A DNA stretch of 64,000 nt from assembly GCA_021397845.1 (NCBI GenBank), contig CM038045.1, forward strand, positions 144,790,638 to 144,854,637. The letters are read 5' to 3'. This document shows positions 56,055-64,000 of the stretch, piece by piece. This DNA is from Areca catechu (Eukaryota > Streptophyta > Magnoliopsida > Arecales > Arecaceae). The notes under the pieces are model-generated. The model saw only the letters and a program-made list of their open reading frames with translations, was not told where the DNA came from and made no database searches. Positions within the stretch are counted from its first letter, which is position 1. Every line of letters begins with the position of its first letter. The position numbers and the translations under genes were made by a program.

Positions 56055-57766
56055 TGGTGCGGGCACCAGACTCAGAAGAAGACTTCAGGGCTCCATCTGG
56101 ATCTCTGATTGACATTGCCCAAAGAATTAGGGTTTTCTGGTTTTGTAATAAGGGTTGACTTGGTCAACTCAATTTTAGTTTGAGTCTGTATTTCCCTGCA
56201 ATTTAAATTTTGTTGAGTCATGTTGACTCAATACAAGTCCTAGTAGTGGTCTAGGTCTTCTCCAAGGTGCAACATTTTCTCCCAGGACCAAGCAAGTGGG
56301 CGCCACACTCCCAGCCACACGCCAGAGTCCAGGAGGCGCCACATCTCCATCCAGTGTGCCTTGGTCCCCACACCACAAGAAAGCAGGTCCCTTCTTTCAT
56401 GCGCCACATGGGGGAGAAATCCATCAAGATACCTCAATCCAAGGAGGAGCCAACTTCTTTCCAGATAAACCCAAGCCAGGATGGCAAGAATTTTTCTTGA
56501 AGAGAGGATTAAGGAGGTGCCCCACAATGTTCCATAAAAACCCAAGTTATAAAAGGGAAGAGAGCATGTCTTGGGGAGAAAATCAAGGAGGCACCCAAAA
56601 GTTTCCTAAAGTGCCAAAGCCATGAAAGGAAGAAGCCTAAACTTGTGGAGCAAGACTAGGAGGTGTCCAAAAGAGCCAAACCATGAAGGAAAAATCCTTG
56701 ATTCATGGAGAGATACTAGGAGACACCCCCATAACCTGCCATTTGGAGCTGATTTTCAAGTTTTCTTGGAGTTTTTGGATTGCCCACTCATGGAAGGAGT
56801 CTTGGAAAGAAAATTTGATGCCTAAAGTATGGGTTAGTCCTATTAGTCCCACATGGGAAGTGTATGAAGTTTTATTTTTTTGTTATGTCTATATATTCAA
56901 CTCTATGTAACTGTTGAAAAAAAGTAGATGAATGAAAGAAATTTTTTCTTGAGCAAACTTGTGTTTTCTCTTGTCCGCACTTGTTTCCAGGTGTTGAGCT
57001 CCGTGAGGGAGTAAAATCCGGGTTCCCCTGGAACCTTGAGGAGGTGAGAGATCTCCAAAAACCCAAACCCTAGGTTAGCCACTCCACTCCCAAACCCTAG
57101 CCGCCATCACCCTTCTCTTTCCACCAAGCCCTAGTCTATTTCCCTTCTCACGGCCACCATCTCCAAGTCCAGGCCGACCACCAGCATCCAACCCCAGTCC
57201 AGATACTGCAGATCTAAAATAATTCTAAGAGGAAGTTAGATCGGCCGCCAGGAGAATTCGATTTCAGCAACTTCAGCTTTCAAGTTTTTCAACCTGGTAA
57301 AATCTTTTCTTGAGTTTCTGAATTCCATCTTTTGTTCCTCTTCTTTCCCAGATCTTGAGTCCAGGAGAAGCCGACCAAACCACGAGACCAGTATTGGAGG
57401 ATCCATTGCGAAGATAGCCGACTCCAAGGATCCCACAATCTGCTCGAGAGAGTTCTTCCACCAAAATCCTGAGAAGATCACTGTCTGGTTAGTAAACCAT
57501 CTCTTCTCTCTATTTCTGTTCTGTTAAAAGTTCAGAGCGAAACCCTAGGTCTGGGAGTTTCTCAACCCCCAGCGATCCGTTACTTCTGAACTACTCTGAT
57601 AATTTAGTTTCTTCTAAACTGTGCTTTCAATCTTTACTTAGTTTCCTTCAACATAGTTTAGCTTTACTTTGAGTCGAAGCCAATTTCTGAAATATATATA
57701 TATAAAAAAAAGAATTAATCTTAATTTTACTTCCGCATACGCTTCTTTGTTCATTGTTCTGCATCA
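56055..57766 (+). repeat. First LTR of F
   Basis: 1712 bp, starting TGGTGCGGGCACC and ending GCATCA. TATA box TATAAAAGGG at 56548-56557. A pyrimidine-rich tract ends CTTTCCCAG (AG 57350-57351) and a donor-like CTG/GTTAGT lies at 57488, a 136-nt exon-like segment. Confidence 0.93.
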
Positions 57767-57770
57767 TTTT

Positions 57771-57813
57771 TGGTATCAGAGTATTTGTTCTACATCATTT
57801 TTGGTATCAGAGC
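57771..57813 (+). promoter_or_regulatory. Duplicated primer-binding site of F (first copy)
   Basis: TGGTATCAGAG at 57771 and again TGGTATCAGAGC at 57802, a 31-bp step. The repeat unit includes a copy of the last bases of the LTR (TTTGTTCT-CATCA). The first PBS ends in T instead of C in this copy. Confidence 0.88.
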
Positions 57814-57897
57814 CCTGTCTAGGGTTTCTGTTTGATTGCTTGTTTGAGTCTCTCTCTTTTACTTTGTCTGCTCGAAGTAGACTCCCCAGGACGTCCG

Positions 57898-57958
57898 GTC
57901 CTAGGAATGAAGCGAGGTGCAAACCTCCTCTTCCCATTCCACGGGGTGTCCCTAGGGC
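57898..57958 (+). promoter_or_regulatory. Structured leader RNA element, copy F
   Basis: GTCCTAGG (57898-57905) pairs with CCTAGGGC (57951-57958). The inner hairpin GAGGT (57914-57918)/ACCTC (57923-57927) closes on a GCAA tetraloop. Compared with A, the U-A pair becomes C-G in the outer stem and the inner stem changes on both sides. The rest of the leader, to 58701, has no ORF. Confidence 0.63.
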
Positions 57959-58701
57959 GTGTAGGGGATCCATTGGGTTACAACTTCGTAGCAGGAATTG
58001 TAAACGGGGAAGTACTCTATTTTCAGCCTGTTATTATCCTGTTGCAGGAATTATTTCTCACTGCAGTTAACTCCAAATTCAGTGATTTTTGTTTTGATGA
58101 AACCAGTATAATTGAAGCTAGTTTTCATAATTTTCATGTGATTTATTGATTTCTATGAGATTTCTAAGAATTAAATTACTGCAACTCTATTTTTGTGTTT
58201 CTGCAATTCAATTATTTTTGAATGTTCAACACTTAATTCATCTTAAGGGCATTTGAGCATCTAAGATAAGGGGAGGAGTTGATAACCTCTTCTTATCCCA
58301 AAACCACCACCCACTCATTCGAACCTAAGCCTTTAATCTTAAAATTAATTAGACCTAATTTGCCCTAGTGGGCTAGGGACATCAACAAGTCGGGTCAAGG
58401 CTAGTGTTGAGTCAGTTTGTCTGGTTACTCTGTGTGTGCTTTGTACTCAGTGTCTAGAACGGTGGTTCAGGGATTCCATCCCGAAGGGCTTGTGTGTTGG
58501 TCCGCCTACCTGGCCAATCTCTGATTGGTGTCTAGGATTGGCATTTTGGGACCTAACACTCCACTTACACCTGCCTAGCTGAGTCCTGAGTTACTACAAG
58601 CTAGCTTGCCACTCTGATTGGGCATCTAGTTTGGACTCTAGGTCTAGTGAGCCAGTAGTCACTTTAGTCTAGTCACATTCTGTGTGCTTGCTTGCATCAT
58701 C

Positions 58702-60342
58702 ATGTCTGCCCGGAATGGAGTACCCTACCAACCTAGTCAAACCCAACCAGATTTAGAGGCCATGGTTAGAAATCTTACCAAAAGTATGACCAAATTGAGT
58801 CAGGACATAAATGAGGGTTTTTCCCAGTTTAGGGATCGAGTCCAAGTACTTGAGAAACGTAGACATCAAAATTGGACCCCTGATCCAAAATTTGATAGGC
58901 CCCAACCTCACCCATGCCAGGAACCTAGGAGGACATTATACCGTGATCCCGAGCATAACCTTAGGAAGCCTAACCATGATATCTATAGTATGGATCGTGT
59001 CTACGAGAGGTCCTTACAATATTCTAGACCAGTCACTCAACAACCCAAGTCTTCTAGATCAAACCATTTAGATCCACACCCATGTCCAAGTAAGGTCTCT
59101 ACTAGCTTGAAACCCAGTGTGACCCAGGTTCCTATATCTCAAGAATGTTTGTTTTGTGGAGAAAGAGGCCATAAATCTAGTCAGTGCCCATGCATAGGAC
59201 TGGCTTGTGCACAGCTAAGTGGTAAGAATCCTAAGGATGACATTAATGAGGGAGAACCCAAGCCTAGCAATGAGGAAGAACGGTTAGGTCTGATAAGCCT
59301 AGAATCAGTTGACCCGATTACCACTGACCCGAAACCCATTGAAGATGGCATCGAGGAAGTATATGATGCTGGCTTGAGTCTAGTTGATGAATGTGAGGGG
59401 GAAGAACTTGAAGAATGTGACATTGATACTATTGGTTCCTTACCTGAGGAGACCTTGGAAAGCAACCAACTGATAGGACCTAGTTCAGAAATTCAAGAGA
59501 TTTATGTGAACCAGGTTCCTTTAGTCAAAAACCCCCAGGAAGAACTCATAGTGTTAGCCCGAGCTATTAGTTCGTACCCTCTAATGACAGTCATTCCCCA
59601 AGTACCAATTGAAGATCTTTGCACTGAACTGTTTAAGTTTGCCCACCCTATGGTAGATCCTCTCCTTAGGATGACTGAATCAAGCCTCTTACAATTGGAC
59701 CTTGTCCCATGCCCAGCCACTAAGGTCTCTCCCGTAATCTCAGTTGAACATCCTTGTCTTGAGCGGATTGATTCACCCAGTCCTGTAGAAGTCCTCCTTA
59801 TGGCCCCAAACCCCTTCCTTTGCATGACTGACCTGCCCTTCTATAGAGTATACCTTTCCACACCCATAGGTCAAATTTCAAGTCTTGAGGTCATCATCCA
59901 TAGGCCCTCCCATGAATCATTCTCTAATCCAGTTCTTGAGAAAGTGGATCATTATTTGCTTAGAGAACAAACCTTTACTATTGCAATCACATGTCCTAGG
60001 CTACTTCCCAAACCATCTCTTGATCCATTCCTGGGAGTAGCAAACTTTTCCTTTCGTAAGGATGACCAGTTGACACTCATAGATCACCATTCAAACCTTC
60101 AGGTCACCACCTTTAGTCAACAGGTAATTCGAGACTCCACCTCATATCTCCTCCCTTTCTTTAGGACTTCCAATGCTTCTTACACCATCCAAGTATACTT
60201 TGTCGAAGTCTTTAGAGTGAACCACGTGTCAGAACCTATTAGGTTTGCCACCTACTTCTGGAAGACCTTATGGCACCTACTAGGCTCCCATGATAAGTTT
60301 TCATGCTCTGCATGCCATCCTCCGACCCAAGGTCAAACCTAG
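58702..60342 (+). CDS. Intact 546-codon Gag-derived protein with integrase tail, element F
   Basis: An uninterrupted ORF in an otherwise broken landscape. The start MSARNGVPYQPSQTQ matches other gag starts. Order: N-terminal helix with coiled-coil character (about residues 20-55), basic Pro/Arg-rich region, CCHC zinc knuckle CLFCGERGHKSSQC (149-162), acidic linker with EEVYDAGLSLVDECEGEE (about 205-240), then about 250 residues of unknown type, and a tail from integrase (RFATYFWKTLWHLLGS, about 514-530). The capsid core of normal gag is absent, so it cannot form a particle in the usual way alone. RNA binding through the zinc knuckle is likely; the rest is unknown. Confidence 0.82.
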   Translation: MSARNGVPYQPSQTQPDLEAMVRNLTKSMTKLSQDINEGFSQFRDRVQVLEKRRHQNWTPDPKFDRPQPHPCQEPRRTLYRDPEHNLRKPNHDIYSMDRVYERSLQYSRPVTQQPKSSRSNHLDPHPCPSKVSTSLKPSVTQVPISQECLFCGERGHKSSQCPCIGLACAQLSGKNPKDDINEGEPKPSNEEERLGLISLESVDPITTDPKPIEDGIEEVYDAGLSLVDECEGEELEECDIDTIGSLPEETLESNQLIGPSSEIQEIYVNQVPLVKNPQEELIVLARAISSYPLMTVIPQVPIEDLCTELFKFAHPMVDPLLRMTESSLLQLDLVPCPATKVSPVISVEHPCLERIDSPSPVEVLLMAPNPFLCMTDLPFYRVYLSTPIGQISSLEVIIHRPSHESFSNPVLEKVDHYLLREQTFTIAITCPRLLPKPSLDPFLGVANFSFRKDDQLTLIDHHSNLQVTTFSQQVIRDSTSYLLPFFRTSNASYTIQVYFVEVFRVNHVSEPIRFATYFWKTLWHLLGSHDKFSCSACHPPTQGQT

Positions 60343-61300
60343 AGAGTCGTAGTTTTATAGGTTTAGACCTAGGGTTCCTTTGAATAAAGTCCATTCTTTA
60401 GGAATGCATCGTCAGTCGAGTTTAGGACATTGACTCAGATTTTGGTTTGATTGAGAGCACCAGGAATTGGGATTTGTATTTTGTTCAGGGCTGAAATTAC
60501 ATTCAATGTTTTGATCAATAGGTCTATAGGCTAGAGTCTCTTTGAAATTGTTCATGGATATAAGCCTCACACACCACTTGATCTGATTTCACTATTAGCC
60601 CATACACACAAGTCTCTTGATTCACTTGCATAGCATGTAAAGGACTTGCATAAAAAAATTCATGCCAAAATAACTTTAAGTAATGAAACTTATAAGAAGT
60701 TGGCTGATTCTCAAAGACGAGTCAAAACTTTTGTTGAGGGAGAATATGTAATGATTAGGTTAAGGCCTGAACGGTTTCCTCCTGGAACTGTTAGAAAGTT
60801 ACATGCTAGAGGAGCTGGACCATTTAGAGTGGTGAAGAGAGTAGGGTCCAATGCCTATTTGCTCGAGTTGCCTTCAAAACTAGGCATTAGCTCCACTTTC
60901 AACATTACAGACCTAGTAGAGTATAGAGAGCCAGCTGTGATTCCCAGTGAGCCTTTTTGAGCCTAATCCTGCTCTTGAGAGTGAACCCAACCCTGTGTGT
61001 CCACCAACAAACTGTCCTGTGAGGAAAGAGCAGATTGAAAAGATCCTGGATGATCAGGTTATCTCTACTCGTAATCGAGGATACCAAAGATACCTGGTCC
61101 GCTGGCAAGGAAGGCCAGATTCTGATAACTCTTGGATCTCCCGAGAAGAATTACAAGAATTGGACCCATACCTCTTGGAGAGATACCAGAGCCAGCTTGA
61201 TCCATACTCGACAGGGTCGAGTTCCTCCCATCCCGGGAGAATTGGTGCGGGCACCAGACTCAGAAGAAGACTTCAGGGCTCCATCTGGATCTCTGATTGA
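60343..61300 (+). pseudogene. Integrase C-terminus and chromodomain of F (frameshifted)
   Basis: Degenerate integrase (a SLFEIVHGYKPHTPLDLI-like stretch near 60540) leads into RLRPERFPPGTVRKLHARG (about 60760-60810) and STFNITDLVEY. An extra T near 60956 shifts the frame. The chromodomain then reads intact (IEKILDDQVISTRNRGYQRY, LVRWQGRPDSDNSW) and the frame ends inside the next LTR at 61298-61300 with a basic tail (TRLRRRLQ). Chromatin targeting would be the only retained integrase function. Confidence 0.85.
61207..61242 (+). promoter_or_regulatory. PPT of F with upstream hairpin
   Basis: CTCGAC (61207-61212)/GTCGAG (61216-61221) hairpin, then the purine run GGGAGAA before the LTR. Confidence 0.75.
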
Positions 61301-62943
61301 CATTGCTCGAAGAATTAGGGTTTTCTGGTTTTGTAATAAGGGTTGACTTGGTCAACTCAATTTTAGTTTGAGTCTGTATTTCCCTGCAATTTAAATTTTG
61401 TTGAGTCATGTTGACTCAATACAAGTCCTAGTAGTGGTCTAGGTCTTCTCCAAGGTGCAACATTTTCTCCCAGGACCAAGCAAGTGGGCGCCACACTCCC
61501 AGCCACATGCCAGAGTCCAGGAGGCGCCACATCTCCATCCAGTGTGCCTTGGTCCCCACACCACAAGAAAGCAGGTCCCTTCTTTCATGCGCCACATGGG
61601 GGAGAAATCCATCAAGATACCTCAATCCAAGGAGGAGCCAACTTCTTTCCAGATAAACCCAAGCCAGGATGGCAAGAATTTTTCTTGAAGAGAGGATTAA
61701 GGAGGTGCCCCACAATGTTCCATAAAAACCCAAGTTATAAAAGGGAAGAGAGCATGTCTTGGGAAGAAAATCAAGGAGGCACCCAAAAGTTTCCTAAAGT
61801 GCCAAAGCCATGAAAGGAAGAAGCCTAAACTTGTGGAGCAAGACTAGGAGGTGTCCAAAAGAGCCAAACCATGAAGGGAAAATCCTTGATTCATGGAGAG
61901 ATACTAGGAGACACCCCCATAACCTGCCATTTGGAGCTGATTTTCAAGTTTTCTTGGAGTTTTTGGGTTGCCCACTCATGGAAGGAGTCTTGGGAAGAAA
62001 ATTTGATGCCTAAAGTGTGGGTTAGTCCTATTAGTCCCACATAGGAAGTGTATAAAGTTTTATTTTTTTGTTATGTCTATATATTCAACTCTATGTAACT
62101 GTTGAAAAAAATAGATGAATGAAAGAAATTTTTTCTTGAGCAAACTTGTGTTTTCTCTTGTCCGCACTTGTTTCTAGGTGTTGAGCTCCGTGAGGGAGTA
62201 AAATCCGGGTTCCCCTGGAACCTTGAGGAGGTGAGAGATCTCCAAAAACCCAAACCCTAGGTTAGCCACTCCACTCCCAAACCCTAGCCGCCATCACCCT
62301 TCTCTTTCCACCAAGCCCTAGTCTATTTCCCTTCTCACGGCCACCATCTCCAAGTCCAGGCCGACCACCAGCATCCAACCCCAGTCCAGATACTGCAGAT
62401 CTACAACAATTCTAAGAGGAAGTCAGATCGGCCGCCAGGAGAATTCGATTTCAGCAACTTCAGCTTTCAAGTTTTTCAACCTGGTAAAATCTTTTCTTGA
62501 GTTTCTGAATTCCATCTTTTGTTCCTCTTCTTTCCCAGATCTTGAGTCCAGGAGAAGCCGACCAAACCACGAGACCAGTATTGGAGGATCCATTGCGAAG
62601 ATAGCCAACTCCAAGGATCCCACAATCTGCTCGAGAGAGTTCTTCCACCAAAATCCTGAGAAGATCACTGTCTGGTTAGTAAACCATCTCTTCTCTCTAT
62701 TTCTGTTCTGTTGAAAGTTCAGAGCGAAACCCTAGGTCTGGGAGTTTCTCAACCCCCAGCGATCCGTTACTTCTGAAATTTAGTTTCTTCTAAACTGTGC
62801 TTTCAATCTTTACTTAGTTTCCTTCAACGTAGTTTAGCTTTACTTTGAGTCGAAGCCAATTTCTGAAATATATATATATAAAAAAAAAGAATTAATCTTA
62901 ATTTTACTTCCGCATATGCTTCTTTGTTCATTGTTCTGCATCA
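61243..62943 (+). repeat. Second (shared) LTR of F
   Basis: 1701 bp. By eye about 20 substitutions and an 11-bp deletion separate it from 56055-57766, roughly 98.8% identity. TATA at 61736-61745. It serves as 3' LTR of the first unit and 5' LTR of the second. Confidence 0.93.
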
Positions 62944-62947
62944 TTTT

Positions 62948-62990
62948 TGGTATCAGAGCTTTTGTTCTACATCATTTTTGGTATCAGAGC
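62948..62990 (+). promoter_or_regulatory. Duplicated primer-binding site of F (second copy)
   Basis: TGGTATCAGAGC at 62948 and at 62979, the same 31-bp spacing as in the first unit. Here both copies are complete. The leader copy of the stem-loop (about 63075-63135) is less well paired than the one at 57898. Confidence 0.9.
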
Positions 62991-63878
62991 CCTATCTAGG
63001 GTTTCTGTTTGATTGCTTGTTTGAGTCTCTCTCTTTTACTTTGTCTGCTCGAAGTAGACTCCCCAGGACGTCCGGACCTAGGAACGAAGCGAGGTGCAAA
63101 CCTCCTCTTCCCATTCCACAGGGTGTCCCAAGGGCGTGTAGGGGATCCATTGGGTTACAACTTCGTAGCAGGAATTGTAAACGGGGAAGTACTCTATTTT
63201 CAGCATGTAATTATCCTGTTGCAGGAATTATTTCTCACTACAGGTAACTCCAAATTCAGTGATTTTTATTTTAGTGAAACCAGTATAAATGAATCTAGTT
63301 TTCATAATTTTCTTGTGATTTATTGGTTTCCGTGAGATTTCTAAGAATTAAATTACTGCAACTCTATTTTTGTGTTTCTGCAATTCAATTATTTTTGAAT
63401 GTTCAACACTTAATTCATCTTAAGGGCATTTGAGCATCTAAGATAAGTGGAGGAGTTGATAACCTCTTCTTATCCCAAAACCACCACCCACTCATTCGAA
63501 CCTAAGCCTTTAATCTTAAAATTAATTAGACCAAATTTGCCCTAGTGGGCTAGGGACATCAACAAGTCGGGTCAAGGCTAGTGTTGAGTCAGTTTGTCTG
63601 GTTACTCTGTGTGTGCTTTGTACTCAGTGTCTTGAACGGTGGTTCAGGGATTCCATCCCGAAGGGCTTGTGTGCTGGTCCGCCTACCTGGCCAATCTCTG
63701 ATTGGTGTCTAGGATTGGCATTTAGGGACCTAACACTCCCCTTACACCTGCCTGGCTGAGTCCTGAGTTACTACAAGCTAGCTTGCCACTCTGATTGGGC
63801 ATCTAGTTTGGACTCTAGGTCTAGTGAGCCAGTAGTCGCTTTAGTCTAGTCACATTCTGTGTGCTTGCTTGCATCATC

Positions 63879-64000
63879 ATGTCTGCCCGGAATGGAGTAC
63901 CCTACCAACCTAGTCAAACCCAACCAGATTTAGAGGCCATGGTTAGAAATCTTACCAAAAGTATGACCAAATTGAGTCAGGACATGAATGAGGGTTTTTC
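63879..64000 (+). CDS. Gag-derived ORF of second F unit (cut by window end)
   Basis: The start MSARNGVPYQPSQTQ and the following residues repeat the first unit at 58702, open to the window end (about 40 codons). The leader between 62991 and 63878 holds no other ORF. Confidence 0.8.
   Translation, partial: MSARNGVPYQPSQTQPDLEAMVRNLTKSMTKLSQDMNEGF

Larger units (their letters stand above)
56055..64000 (+). mobile_element. Chromovirus F tandem array (LTR-internal-LTR-internal)
   Basis: First LTR 56055-57766, first internal region 57767-61242, second LTR 61243-62943, second internal region 62944 to beyond the window. One LTR is shared between two internal regions, the structure expected from recombination between LTRs of adjacent or sister copies. 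The left flank AAGTA would be the target duplication. No RT or protease in the complete internal region. Confidence 0.92.

Noticed and set aside
56175..56545. Open frames on both strands, repeated at 61363-61813
   Set aside because: They lie in the LTR of F, have no known motif, and repeat only because the LTR is duplicated.
61243..62943. Solo LTR next to a separate element
   Set aside because: PBS, leader and gag follow it directly, so it is the shared LTR of a tandem array.

Overview
The window is a dense nest of plant LTR retrotransposons. I found no host protein gene, tRNA, rRNA or CRISPR. The evidence for a plant (angiosperm) source is the repeated primer-binding site TGGTATCAGAGC (initiator-Met tRNA), Ty3/gypsy polyproteins with a C-terminal chromodomain (chromoviruses, Reina-like by integrase and RT motifs), and Ty1/copia elements of the Sire and Angela/Tork groups, one with the long extra 3' ORF typical of plant Sire elements. 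CpG is scarce and most ORFs carry several stops, as expected of old methylated heterochromatin. I cannot name the species.

Layout. (1) 1-7368: chromovirus A (+), with 71 bp of its 5' LTR, a complete but broken gag-pol and a full 3' LTR. (2) 7369-9848: antisense Sire-like integrase remnant, an unassigned stretch, and a Sire-like LTR fragment. (3) 9849-23486: copia-1 (-), with non-autonomous chromovirus B (+, 13725-18859, target duplication CTATT) inside its RT. (4) 23497-24142: 13-unit minisatellite lying between two truncated LTRs. (5) 24308-51989: a Sire element (+) split by a 17.5 kb block at 31040-48576. That block is chromovirus G (-), whose interior holds chromovirus C (+). C contains chromovirus E (+), and E's 5' LTR contains chromovirus D (+, 35067-40930, target duplication ATGTG). 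(6) 51990-55851: copia-2 (+), 5'-truncated. (7) 55852-56054: gypsy LTR stub H, cut by (8) F (+), a tandem LTR-internal-LTR-internal array running off the window end.

How the parts relate. A is the only copy here with PR, RT, RNase H and integrase together. B, D and F lack PR, RT and RNase H. They keep a gag-derived ORF with an acidic middle, fused to the same integrase point (a YFWKTL motif), followed by integrase C-terminus and chromodomain remnants. They look like non-autonomous partners that would depend on an A-like element. Several signals recur across otherwise different elements: a covarying stem-loop in the leader after the PBS (also in copia-1), a hairpin just upstream of the polypurine tract, a polyprotein end encoded inside the 3' LTR, clusters of GCCAC(N)TCA in U3, and an exon-like acceptor/donor pair in the LTR.

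All boundaries were placed by eye from repeated ends, PBS/PPT and target duplications. Sequence identities are approximate, and clade names are from motif memory rather than searches.
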